Shown here: positions 24,238 to 33,443 of the stretch, in pieces
Layout: every line of letters starts with the position of its first letter
Numbering within the stretch: position 1 is the first letter of the stretch
Assembly (NCBI RefSeq): GCF_004362825.1
Contig: NZ_SNXZ01000008.1
Span: 62,001 to 126,000, forward strand
DNA: 64,000 bases
DNA from: Labedaea rhizosphaerae
GTDB taxonomy: Bacteria; Actinomycetota; Actinomycetes; Mycobacteriales; Pseudonocardiaceae
Reading direction: 5' to 3'
Made by a program: the position numbers and the translations under genes
Notes under the pieces: generated by a model
The model's database searches: none
Told to the model about the DNA's origin: nothing
What the model saw: only the letters and a program-made list of their open reading frames with translations

Positions 24238-27200
24238 ATGAGTGTTCGCTCGCGGTTCGGGCGCTTCACCCGGTTGTGCGCGGCGGTGTCCGCGCTGGTG
24301 CTGCTGGTGTCCACACAGGACGCATTGGCCACGCCACCGGAGAAGCAGGGACTGGGGTGGTCGTTGCCCGCGCTGCAGAAGGAACGCAGCGTTGCCGTCC
24401 ACAACGTGCCGACGCGGCCGCTCCCGGCGGACAAGGCCGCCGAGGCGGCGAAGCGGCCACGGGTGCAGCCACACTGGCCGGCCGCGACCGATGCGGAGGT
24501 CGCGCTGGCCACCGGCGCTCAAGCGAAGGGCGCGGGCGTGCAGTCGGCTGCGCCGAACACGCCGATCCGGGTGGGTTACGCCAAAGCGGCGACGGCCACG
24601 GCGACGATGGCGCCGGCCAAGGTCGCCCTGCACGTCACCGACCAGTCGGCCAGCACGAAGCTGGGCCTGTCCGGTGTGGTCTTCTCGGTGCGGGACACCC
24701 CGGGAGCGGCTGCGCACGCGCCGGTGCGGGTCAGCGTGGACTACGGCTCCTTCGCCGACGCGTACGGCGGCGGTTGGGCTGATCGGCTGCGCCTGGTCCG
24801 GTTGCCCGCGTGCGCGTTGACGACGCCGCAGAAGCCGTCCTGCCGGACGCAGACCGTACTTCCGGCACCGGACAACAACCGCGGGGCGCACACCGTGTCC
24901 GCGGAGCTGACGATGTCCACATCGGACAACTATGTGCTGGCGGCGACGGCGGGTACGTCCGGGTCGGCGGGTGACCTCACCGCGCAACCGTTGTCGCCGG
25001 CCGGGTCGTGGTCGGCCGGTGGGTCGTCGGGTGACTTCAACTACAGCTACCCGTTCAGCACGGTGCCCAGCGTCGACGGCACGACGCTGTCCGTCGGGCT
25101 GAGCTACTCCTCCGGCATGGTCGACGGGCGCACGTCGGCCACCAACAACCAGGCTTCGATCGTCGGCGATGGCTGGGACCTGAGCACCGGGGGCTACCTG
25201 GAGCGGCACTACAAGTCCTGCGCGGAGGACCTCGGCGGCAACAACGGGCAGACCAAGACGGGTGATCAGTGCTGGGGCGTGGACAACGCGACCCTGGTGC
25301 TCGGTGGCCGGTCCACCGAGCTGGTCAAAGACAAGGACAGCGGCGACTGGCACGCCAAGACCGACGACGGTTCGACGATCGAGTTGAAGTCCGGTGCGGC
25401 CAACGGTGCGTGGAACGGGCAGTACTGGCAGGTCACGACCACTGACGGCACCAAGTACGTCTTCGGTTCCAACCGCGTGCCCGGTTGGTCCGACGGCGAC
25501 CCGACCACGCAATCGGCATGGACCGTCCCGGTGTTCGGCAACAACGAGGGCGAACCCTGTTACCACGCAGGCGATTTCGCGGGCTCGTGGTGCAACCAGG
25601 CGTGGCGGTGGAACCTCGACTACTCCGTCGACCCGCACGGCAATCTCGCCACCTACTACTACCAGCCGGAGAAGAACAACTACGCGCTGAACCTCGACCC
25701 CAACGGTCATGGCACCGAGTACACCGTCGGCGGTTATCCGCTGCGGATCGACTACGGCCTGCACGTCAACACCGACGGCACGGTCGACCCGGCGACGGCG
25801 CGGGTCAAGTTCGACGTGGCCGAGCGCTGCCTGCCGGACAGCGGGTTCGCCTGCGATCCCGCGCAGCTGAAGAAGGACACCGCCTACCGCTGGCCGGACG
25901 TGCCGTTCGACCAGCTCTGCGCGCAGGGCGCGACCTGCACGAGCGCGTCGGCGGCGTTCTTCACCCGCAAGCGGCTGACCGCGGTGCACAGCCAGGTCAG
26001 CACCGGCGGCGGCAGTTTCGCCGACGTGGACGTATGGGCGTTGCGCCAGAGCTTCCCCGGCACGGGTGACGCGTCGCCGTCCTCGTTGTGGTTGGCCGAC
26101 ATCACGCACACCGGCAAGGGCGACGGCGGCAGCATCACGTTGCAGCCGACCTCGTTCTCCGGCTACATCTTCGCCAACCGCGTGGACACGTCGAACGACG
26201 ACTACTCGCCGATCACCCGCTATCGCATCATCGGGGTGGCCAACGAGACCGGCGGCTACCTCGGCGTCGCCTATTCGGCACCGGACTGCGTACCCGGCAG
26301 CAAGATGCCTCCGTCACCGCAGGCCGACGAGTTCCGGTGCTACGCCTCGTACTGGAGCCCGCCCACCGCCACGGACCCGGTCTTGGACTGGTTCCACAAG
26401 TACGTTGTCACCGATGTCGTCCAGGTCGACCAGACCGGCGGCGCACCGGACGTCAAGACCCACTACGACTACCTCGGCGGCGCGGCCTGGCACTACGACG
26501 AGGGCGAGTTCACGCCCGCGAAGTACAAGACGTGGGGCGAGTGGCGCGGCTACCAGACGGTGCGCACGACCGTGGGCGAGCCGGGCACGGCGCAGCTGAT
26601 CAGCGAGACGCTCTACCTGCGGGGCATGGACGGCGACCACCTGCCGTCGGGCGTGCGGCACCCCGATCCGGTCGCCGATCTCGACGGTGGCACGATCGTC
26701 GACCAGGACCCGTTGCAAGGCTTCGCCCGTGAGTCACGCACCTACCGCGGCACCACCCTGGAGTCCGCCTCGATCAGCGACCCGTGGCTCAAGGGCCCGA
26801 TCGCGACGAGCACCGACGGGCTGCTCAAGGCGTACCGGCAGTTGGTGTCGACCGTGCGCGGCCGGACCTTGCTCGGCGACGGCAGCTTCCGCCGGACGAA
26901 GGTCGTCACCACCTTCGACGACCTGGGCTTGGTGACCAGCCAGGAGAACCAGGGCGACGTCGCCGTGCCGGGCGACGACACGTGCACGAAGACCACGTAC
27001 GCGCCAAACACCGCCAAGGGCCTGCTCGACCGGGCGTCCGAGGTCGTCATGTTCGCGGGTCTGTGCTCCGGCACGGCTTCCGCGACGAACGTCATCACCG
27101 ATGTGCGCACGTCATACGACGGGCACGCGTTCGGCACCGGTCCGGACACCGGCGACATCACCAAGGTCGAGACCTTGGACACGTGGGACGCCACCGGTCC

Positions 27201-30200
27201 GCACTTCGTGGCGACCGCACGCAACACGTACGACAAGTACGGGCGCCAGCTGACCTCGACCGACATCGAGGACAACCAGACCACCACGGCGTTCACGCCG
27301 GCGACCGGCGGCCCGGTCACCGCGATCACCGAGACCAACCAGCTGGGCTGGCAGTCGACCACGACCCTGGAGACGTCACGGGGTTACCCGACGAAGTCGG
27401 TGGACGTGAACGGGGTGTCGACCGACATCACCTACGACGCGCTCGGCCGCAAGACCGCCGTCTGGTCACCCGGGCGCAGCAAGTCGGCAGGAGCGTCGGC
27501 GTCCGCCCAGTTCTCCTACACCGACAGCCGGACCGTCCCGGACGCCGTGCTGACCAAGTCCGTGCAGGACGACGGGAACTACACATCGTCGTATGCGATC
27601 TACGACGGGCTTGGCCGGTTGCGGCAGACCCAGACGCCCGGGCAGGGTGGCGGCCGGGTCGTCGCCGACTCGATCTACGACTCGCGTGGTCTGCAGGTCA
27701 AGACCAACAACGCCTACTTCAACAGCGACTCCGGCCCCACCGCGACGCTCGTTGCGGTGGCCGACAACGACGTTCCCAACCAGACGGTCGTCGAGTACGA
27801 CGGCCGCGGCCGGCCGGTCAAGTCGACCTACCGCAGCAAGGGTGCGGAGCAGTGGCACAGCAGCGTGATCTACGGCGGTGACCGGACCACCGTGATCCCG
27901 CCGCCCGGCGGCAATCCACAAACGACGGTCACCGACATCGAAGGCAATGTGCTGCAGCAGTTGCAGTACACCAACGGGTACACAGTCGGCGCTCAGAACC
28001 CTGCGGACGTCACCACCTACGCCTACAACGCGGGCGGCGCCGTCACCTCGATGACCGACTCGTCGGGCAACGTGTGGCGCTATGGCTATGACCTGCGCGG
28101 CCGCAAGATCTCCCAGCACGACCCGGACGCCGGCGACTCGACGTTCACCTACGACACCGCGGGCAATCTGGTGTCCACAACGGATGGACGCGGCAAGAAG
28201 CTCGTCTACACCTATGACAAGCTCGATCGGCGGACGGCCGAGTATGCGGGCACGGTCTCGGACAGCACGAAGCTGGCGAGCTGGACCTACGACACGTTGA
28301 CCCACGGCAAGGGCTTGCCGGTGGCGTCGACCCGCTACGTGGGCACCGCGAAGTACGTGAACAAGGTCGTCTCCTACGACGTCTTCAGCCGCCCGACGGC
28401 CACCCAGGTCGACATCCCCACCGTGGAAGGTGCGGAGCTCGGCGGCAAGTCCTACAAGTTCACCACGACTTACACCGCGACCGGAGCGGTCGCCGAAACG
28501 GGCAGTCCTGCGGCGGGGAACCTGAACGCCGAGACGGTCGTCCACACCTACACCGCCACCGGTCTGCCCGCCACGACCTACGCAGTCGACCCCACCAGCG
28601 AGGCCATCACCCCGCTGGTGTCCGAAACGGACTACACCTCGTTCAACGAGGTGTCCAGGATGCAGTTGGACGGGGAGAAGTCGACGGCGAACGTCTGGAT
28701 CACCCAGACTTACCAGGACGGCACGCGGCGCCCGCTGACGACCCAGGTCGACCGGGCGAAGCAGGTCAACCACACGGTGGCCCTGCGCACCTACGGCTAC
28801 GACGACGCGGGCAAGGTCACCCGGATCGCTGACGCGCCTGAGGGTCAGGCACCCGACGTGCAGTGCTTCGCCTACGACTACCTGGACCGGATGTCGCAGG
28901 CGTGGACGCCGGCGTCCGGGGACTGCGGCACGCAGCCCGCGGCCGACGCCCTCGGCGGGGTGGCGCCGTACTGGCAGTCCTACGCGTTCGACAAGACCGG
29001 CAACCGCACGTCCGAGGTCGACCACAACGTGGCCGGGGACGTGACGAAGACCTACGCCTACCCGGCCTCCGGTGCCCAGTCGTCCGGCCCGCACCAGTTG
29101 CAGTCGGTCTCGACCGTGGGCCCGAACGGGACCGCGCAGGACACCTACACCTACGACGCGTCCGGCGACCTGAAGACCAGGGACGTGGGCGGCGACACGG
29201 AAACCTTCGGCTACGACGACGAGGGTCACCTGGCCTCGTCGACGAGCCCGTCGGGCAACTCGATCTATGTGTACTCCGCCGACGGCGACCGTTTGGTCAC
29301 CCACGATCCCAGCGGCATCACCATCAGCGTTGGTGACCTGGAGTTGTTCGAGGCCGCCGGCACCCACACCGTGACCGCGACCCGCTTCTACGAACACGGG
29401 GGCGGTCTGGTCGCCGAGAAGTCGGGATCGGGCGTTCTGACCTGGATGGTCGGTGACCAACACGGCACGGGTGACTTGTCGATCAAGGCCGGCACGCTGA
29501 CGACGACGAGCCGTCACTTCGACCCGTTCGGCAATACCCGGGGGACGCCGCCGCCGTCGTGGGTGGACAAGCACGGCTTCGTCGGCGGCTACCAGGACAC
29601 CACGGGCCTGACCCATCTGGGTGCGCGTGAGTACGACGCGTCGACCGGCCGTTTCACCAAGGCCGACCCGCTGCTGGATCAAGGCGATCCGCAGCAGTGG
29701 AACGGGTACGCCTATGCCAACAACGCGCCTGCGACCTCGAGCGACCCGAGTGGCGAGATCATCGGCTGGGACATGGGCCCGGACTACAACATGCCAGGCA
29801 TCTCGCATGGTGGCGGTGATGGCAGTAAGAGTTCGACGCCAACTCCTGAGGTCGAGGCGGCGGGGAATGCGCATCGCGAGGCGGTCGCGATTGTGCACAA
29901 GTCGAAGTTCCAGGTGTTCGTCGATGCGGCGGGTGAGCTGGTCAAGAGCCTGATCGGCTGGGACGACATCCAGGGCTGTTTCGCCGACGGCAACTTCGGC
30001 TCGTGCGTGATGACGTTGATCAACCTGATTCCGTGGACGAAGGCTTTCAAGGCTCCGGAGATCATCAGCGGTTTCTGGCGTGGTGCGCGGGCGTTGATCA
30101 CGTTCAAAAAGGACGTGGCTCGGGCTGAGAAGGTCATCGTCGATACGGAACGCGTCCTCAACGACGCCAACCGAGCCGCGAACGAGGCCACTGCTGGTGC

Positions 30201-31098
30201 TAGGGCCGAAGCTCAAGCGGAAGCGGCGCGGGTTCGCCAGGCCACGAAGGATGCCAAGGCGGGCGGCAAGTCGGATAACGCCGGCGGAGCCGGTGAACGC
30301 GACCACGCCAGTGGCGATAGCGGTGGCAGGGAAGCGCCGGCTGGCTGTAACAGTTTCGTGCCCGGCACCCAGGTCGTCATGGCCGACGGCTCGCACAAGC
30401 CGATCGAGTCGCTGCACCTGGGTGACAAGGTCAAGGCCACCGACCCGGCCACCGGTAAAACCACGGTCCGAAAGGTAGTCGCCACCTTCGTTCACACGGA
30501 CGAGTTCACCCAGACCGTCCTGACCATCCGCGGCGCCGACGGCACGATCGCAACGCTGCAGGCCACCGACTGGCACCCGGTCTGGGACGACGACCAGCAC
30601 GGCTGGGTCCCGATCGCCCAGCTCCCGGTCGGTGACCACCTCGACAGCCTGGACGGAACCCACCCGGTAGTGGTGTCGGTGGACCACGTCACCGTGGCTG
30701 TCCTGGTCCACAACTTCACCATTGATGCCGTCCACACCTACACTGTGCTCGCAGGGACTATCTCGATCCTCGTCCACAACTGCGACAGGGCAGGTCTGGA
30801 CTTCACGGACGCTGAGCGGCAGAAGGTCTACGACGCCAACGCCGCCAAGAATGGTGGCGTGCACCGGTGTGATTACTGTGGGCAACAGATCTATCGGCGA
30901 GCCTCGCGGGACGCAAATGGGAATCCGGTCCGGGGCCAGCCTGATGATGCGCAGATCGACCACGTCGTCTCGCGGGCCGACGGTGGGCACGGAGGTGCGC
31001 ACAATGGTGCTGCGAGCTGTCGGCGATGCAATCGCAGCAAAGATATAAAACCTCTAGAACAGTGGGACAATGAACTCCGAGAATATCTTGAACCCTAG
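24238..31098 (+). CDS. RHS/YD-repeat polymorphic toxin with HINT and HNH nuclease tip
   Basis: The product is 2286 residues. A signal peptide covers about residues 8-31. A long N-terminal shell is followed by many YD repeats (for example TYDALGRKTAVW, YDLRGRKISQHDPDAGDSTF), closing in the RHS core at about 1720-1840 (DPFGNTRG, GFVGGYQDTTGLTHLGAREY, DPLLDQGD...YANNAPATSSDPSG). A helical pre-toxin linker (1840-2030) leads to a HINT self-cleaving domain (about 2036-2180, FVPGTQVVMADGSHKPIESL through VLVHNC). The tip is an HNH nuclease: Cys2211/Cys2214 (CDYCGQQ), Asp2241-His2242 (QIDHVVSRADGG), Asn in HNGAA, and Cys2261/Cys2264 with Asn2265. The stop overlaps the immunity gene by 29 bases. It probably kills competing bacteria after release of the tip. 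Confidence 0.95.
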   Translation: MSVRSRFGRFTRLCAAVSALVLLVSTQDALATPPEKQGLGWSLPALQKERSVAVHNVPTRPLPADKAAEAAKRPRVQPHWPAATDAEVALATGAQAKGAGVQSAAPNTPIRVGYAKAATATATMAPAKVALHVTDQSASTKLGLSGVVFSVRDTPGAAAHAPVRVSVDYGSFADAYGGGWADRLRLVRLPACALTTPQKPSCRTQTVLPAPDNNRGAHTVSAELTMSTSDNYVLAATAGTSGSAGDLTAQPLSPAGSWSAGGSSGDFNYSYPFSTVPSVDGTTLSVGLSYSSGMVDGRTSATNNQASIVGDGWDLSTGGYLERHYKSCAEDLGGNNGQTKTGDQCWGVDNATLVLGGRSTELVKDKDSGDWHAKTDDGSTIELKSGAANGAWNGQYWQVTTTDGTKYVFGSNRVPGWSDGDPTTQSAWTVPVFGNNEGEPCYHAGDFAGSWCNQAWRWNLDYSVDPHGNLATYYYQPEKNNYALNLDPNGHGTEYTVGGYPLRIDYGLHVNTDGTVDPATARVKFDVAERCLPDSGFACDPAQLKKDTAYRWPDVPFDQLCAQGATCTSASAAFFTRKRLTAVHSQVSTGGGSFADVDVWALRQSFPGTGDASPSSLWLADITHTGKGDGGSITLQPTSFSGYIFANRVDTSNDDYSPITRYRIIGVANETGGYLGVAYSAPDCVPGSKMPPSPQADEFRCYASYWSPPTATDPVLDWFHKYVVTDVVQVDQTGGAPDVKTHYDYLGGAAWHYDEGEFTPAKYKTWGEWRGYQTVRTTVGEPGTAQLISETLYLRGMDGDHLPSGVRHPDPVADLDGGTIVDQDPLQGFARESRTYRGTTLESASISDPWLKGPIATSTDGLLKAYRQLVSTVRGRTLLGDGSFRRTKVVTTFDDLGLVTSQENQGDVAVPGDDTCTKTTYAPNTAKGLLDRASEVVMFAGLCSGTASATNVITDVRTSYDGHAFGTGPDTGDITKVETLDTWDATGPHFVATARNTYDKYGRQLTSTDIEDNQTTTAFTPATGGPVTAITETNQLGWQSTTTLETSRGYPTKSVDVNGVSTDITYDALGRKTAVWSPGRSKSAGASASAQFSYTDSRTVPDAVLTKSVQDDGNYTSSYAIYDGLGRLRQTQTPGQGGGRVVADSIYDSRGLQVKTNNAYFNSDSGPTATLVAVADNDVPNQTVVEYDGRGRPVKSTYRSKGAEQWHSSVIYGGDRTTVIPPPGGNPQTTVTDIEGNVLQQLQYTNGYTVGAQNPADVTTYAYNAGGAVTSMTDSSGNVWRYGYDLRGRKISQHDPDAGDSTFTYDTAGNLVSTTDGRGKKLVYTYDKLDRRTAEYAGTVSDSTKLASWTYDTLTHGKGLPVASTRYVGTAKYVNKVVSYDVFSRPTATQVDIPTVEGAELGGKSYKFTTTYTATGAVAETGSPAAGNLNAETVVHTYTATGLPATTYAVDPTSEAITPLVSETDYTSFNEVSRMQLDGEKSTANVWITQTYQDGTRRPLTTQVDRAKQVNHTVALRTYGYDDAGKVTRIADAPEGQAPDVQCFAYDYLDRMSQAWTPASGDCGTQPAADALGGVAPYWQSYAFDKTGNRTSEVDHNVAGDVTKTYAYPASGAQSSGPHQLQSVSTVGPNGTAQDTYTYDASGDLKTRDVGGDTETFGYDDEGHLASSTSPSGNSIYVYSADGDRLVTHDPSGITISVGDLELFEAAGTHTVTATRFYEHGGGLVAEKSGSGVLTWMVGDQHGTGDLSIKAGTLTTTSRHFDPFGNTRGTPPPSWVDKHGFVGGYQDTTGLTHLGAREYDASTGRFTKADPLLDQGDPQQWNGYAYANNAPATSSDPSGEIIGWDMGPDYNMPGISHGGGDGSKSSTPTPEVEAAGNAHREAVAIVHKSKFQVFVDAAGELVKSLIGWDDIQGCFADGNFGSCVMTLINLIPWTKAFKAPEIISGFWRGARALITFKKDVARAEKVIVDTERVLNDANRAANEATAGARAEAQAEAARVRQATKDAKAGGKSDNAGGAGERDHASGDSGGREAPAGCNSFVPGTQVVMADGSHKPIESLHLGDKVKATDPATGKTTVRKVVATFVHTDEFTQTVLTIRGADGTIATLQATDWHPVWDDDQHGWVPIAQLPVGDHLDSLDGTHPVVVSVDHVTVAVLVHNFTIDAVHTYTVLAGTISILVHNCDRAGLDFTDAERQKVYDANAAKNGGVHRCDYCGQQIYRRASRDANGNPVRGQPDDAQIDHVVSRADGGHGGAHNGAASCRRCNRSKDIKPLEQWDNELREYLEP

Positions 31099-31603
31099 TA
31101 CTGGTGAATCAAGCACGGGAAGGGAGCAGGAGCGCCTGTTCAAGGTCGCCTTCGATCTGCCCGATGGGGTTGCGGAGTGGGCAGGAGCGGCATCGGAGCG
31201 GCTGTGGACGGCGAAGACATCGGTCCGCTGGGAGGTCGAGGTTCGGAACACGCCTTTCTACATCAAGGGGGTGGCGTTCGGTGATATTGTGCGGATCCGA
31301 GCCGACCACGAGCGCAGGGAGTTCGTTTTCGAGGAGTTTGTATCCGAATCCGGTCACTCCACGGTGCGCGTTGTCCTCAAAAGTGAGGATGCTGGGGATC
31401 GGCTTGGCGCGCTGTTCGGGGTCTTCGGATGCTCTTGGGAGATTGACCGGGCGGGCATTCTCTGGGCAATCGATGTTCCTGTGCAGGTCGACTATTCGTC
31501 ATTGAGAACCGCGCTTCTGGCTCTCGCAAACGAAGGCAAGATCGGCATAGAAGAAGGTGCTCTTGCGAGAGAGCATCGTAGCGAAGTCGAACTGCCAGAT
31601 TAG
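31070..31603 (+). CDS. DUF4265-type immunity protein for the HNH tip
   Basis: The product, 177 residues, begins inside the last 29 bases of the RHS gene, the usual coupling of toxin and immunity. Its sequence (FKVAFDLPDGVAEWAGAASE, then the C-terminal GCSWEIDRAGILWAIDVPV) matches the DUF4265 family, often found next to polymorphic toxins. It is cytosolic, without a signal peptide. Base composition drops noticeably here and in the last ~60 bases of the toxin (AGATATAAAACCTCTAGAAC), consistent with a recently exchanged tip/immunity cassette. Direct binding to the nuclease is inferred. Confidence 0.85.
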   Translation: MNSENILNPSTGESSTGREQERLFKVAFDLPDGVAEWAGAASERLWTAKTSVRWEVEVRNTPFYIKGVAFGDIVRIRADHERREFVFEEFVSESGHSTVRVVLKSEDAGDRLGALFGVFGCSWEIDRAGILWAIDVPVQVDYSSLRTALLALANEGKIGIEEGALAREHRSEVELPD

Positions 31604-31694
31604 CGCCAACGAACCTCAAGAGTTCGCCGAGCAGCGGATGCGGACCGATCCAAGCATCGCATTTACACGGCCGACGGGGCCGCTTGGTCATCCT

Positions 31695-31893
31695 CGACCC
31701 GAGTGCAACTCGACAGCCTCGATGGCTCGCACCCGGTCGGGTGTCGGTCGACCACGTCAACTTCTCCGTCCCGGTCCGCAACCTGACCGTGGACGATGTC
31801 CACGCCTACATGGTCTCAGCCGGGACGACTGCGGTCCTCGTCCACAACGACGGAGGGGATCAGGAGTTTCCGCATTGCGGGCGGCTATCGTGA
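31695..31893 (+). pseudogene. orphan HINT-domain fragment with frameshift (relic toxin cassette)
   Basis: In one frame QLDSLDGSHPV and, after a one-base deletion near 31735-31742, in the next frame VSVDHVNFSVPVRNLTVDDV, then HAYMVSAGTTAVLVHNDGG, align closely with the end of the intact HINT domain of the RHS protein (LDSLDGTHPVVVSVDHVT, then VHNFTIDAVHTYTVLAG). After VLVHN only a dozen residues of a different tip remain before a stop (QEFPHCGRLS). This is the remnant of an alternative C-terminal toxin module left behind the active one. Possible immunity relics beyond it cannot be identified. Confidence 0.85.
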
Positions 31894-32350
31894 TGAAGCG
31901 GAAGCTGACCCGAGAGCTGTTGTCTCAGCTGGCCGAGGACTCTGACGAGTAGATCAGGCTGCAGGTCACGCCGCACCGAAATACTCCAGAAGACGTTCCG
32001 CAAACGCTTTCTCGGGACAGCTGGCAGGTGGTGGCCGATACCGCATCGGCGCGGCTTGGTCGCCACTGTTGACTCCTGCGGCGACGACACCGAGGTACGA
32101 CGAGGCCACGCGCCAGATCCCGCGTCGCGCCACAGGGTTGCACTGCTACAGGACTATATCCGCGCAGACTTGGCGGTAAACGCGAGCGCTCGTTCAGAAG
32201 ACGGTGACTCCGGTGAAGGTCGCGAATCCGAATACGGTCGGGCCGAGGATCGGGCCGGTGAAGCCGGACCCGCGTCCGAAAACCGCCTTTGTGGAGGTGG
32301 TGGTGTGCCCGTAGAACCGCGCGCGTCAGCCCGTCGGGCCCGGACACCAG
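31894..32350. other. degenerate non-coding stretch after toxin relic
   Basis: About 450 bases with mixed composition. A short open segment VMKRKLTRELLSQLAEDSDE ends at 31952 and might be a leftover of a small immunity gene. No other frame shows a credible start, ribosome-binding site or domain. It fits a graveyard of displaced toxin/immunity cassettes. Confidence 0.5.
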
Positions 32351-33409
32351 CTAGGCGGCCGTGAGGTGGTAGGTGGTGCCGCTGCTGCTCTGCACCCACG
32401 CATCAGGCTGGCCGGCGGCCAGGGCGTGCTGGGCGCGCCAGCCGGTGCAGTGGCCGGGCGCCAGCAGGTCCGGTGCGAGGTCGGCGAACGCGGCGACCGT
32501 CGGTGGGATGATCGGCTCGAACGCCGGGCCGCTCAGGTGCAGCCCACCGATCAACGCGTGCAGCCGCGGCACGCCGGTCAGCCGCGACGCGTGCCGGACG
32601 ATGTTGACCGCGCCCGCGTGGCCGCAGCCGGTGAGCACCACCAGACCCCGGTCGCGAACGTGCACCACCAGCGCCTGGTCGTCGAGGACCAGCGGGTCGT
32701 GCTGCCAGCCGGTGCCGGTCCACGCCTGGTGCGGCGGCGGCATGCCGCGCTCGAACTCGGTGGTGCGGTCCACCTCTCCGGTGATCAACACGCGGCCGTC
32801 CAGCAGCAGTGACGGCTCCCGCCGCTCGATCACCTGGTAGCCCTCGTCCGCCAGCGCGCGCTGCGACAGCGTCGGCAACTCCAACGCGTCCTGGCCGGGC
32901 ACGGCCAGCCGGCGCCGGGTCCAGATCAGCGGGTGCACCACCATCGGCAGCGCGCGGACGCCCCGGCGGCCGGTCAGCCCGGCGAGTCCGCCCACGTGGT
33001 CGAAGTGGCCGTGGCTGAGCACCACGCTGTGCACGTCACCCAGGCCGATGCCGAGGGCGTTCGCGTTGCGCGCCATGGCATCCGGCGACTGCCCGCTGTC
33101 GAACAGCACCGTCGTGCTCTGGTCGCCGCTGCGCACCGTCACCAGCGCTGCGAAGCCGTGTTCGGCGACCAGCCCGGGCAACGTGGCGCCACCCTCGAAC
33201 TGCGCAGCCTGCACCACCGCGCCCGAACCCAGGCGTGGTCGCCGCACCCGCTCGCCGCCGGTCAGCAACCCGTCGAAGAAGTTGTCGACCAGGACCGTGA
33301 CCTCGACCGCGTCCACCGGCTGCAGCGCGATCGGGTCCACCGCCGGCCCGGGCGCCTCCCGGGGTGTCGCGGCCCGCACTTCCTCGGCGCCACCAGGCTC
33401 ATCGCACAC
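32351..33409 (-). CDS. metallo-beta-lactamase-fold hydrolase (COG1237-like)
   Basis: The product is 352 residues from GTG 33409; a GTG 11 codons later is an alternative. The MBL zinc motif SHGHFDHVGG lies near residue 133, with later ligands in TGCGHAGAVNIV and IGGLHL and a final GHCTGW. The order and spacing match the COG1237 group (7,8-dihydropterin-6-methyl-4-aminobenzene-phosphate-synthase-like) and not class B lactamases. It lies 34 bases downstream of the P450 on the same strand and is probably cotranscribed, suggesting that both act on one small molecule. Substrate unknown. Confidence 0.88.
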   Translation of the reverse strand: MCDEPGGAEEVRAATPREAPGPAVDPIALQPVDAVEVTVLVDNFFDGLLTGGERVRRPRLGSGAVVQAAQFEGGATLPGLVAEHGFAALVTVRSGDQSTTVLFDSGQSPDAMARNANALGIGLGDVHSVVLSHGHFDHVGGLAGLTGRRGVRALPMVVHPLIWTRRRLAVPGQDALELPTLSQRALADEGYQVIERREPSLLLDGRVLITGEVDRTTEFERGMPPPHQAWTGTGWQHDPLVLDDQALVVHVRDRGLVVLTGCGHAGAVNIVRHASRLTGVPRLHALIGGLHLSGPAFEPIIPPTVAAFADLAPDLLAPGHCTGWRAQHALAAGQPDAWVQSSSGTTYHLTAA

Positions 33410-33443
33410 GCGAGCAGATTACGCCGAACGAGGCGCGGTGAGC

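Noticed and set aside
27466-31002. 1178-codon antisense open frame under the RHS gene
   Set aside because: The plus strand encodes coherent YD repeats, RHS core, HINT and HNH motifs; the antisense frame has only low-complexity Arg/Gly/Val sequence.
31925-32347. 140-codon minus-strand frame after the toxin relic
   Set aside because: Arg/Ser-rich without domain or start signal; it covers degenerate DNA and probably is not expressed.
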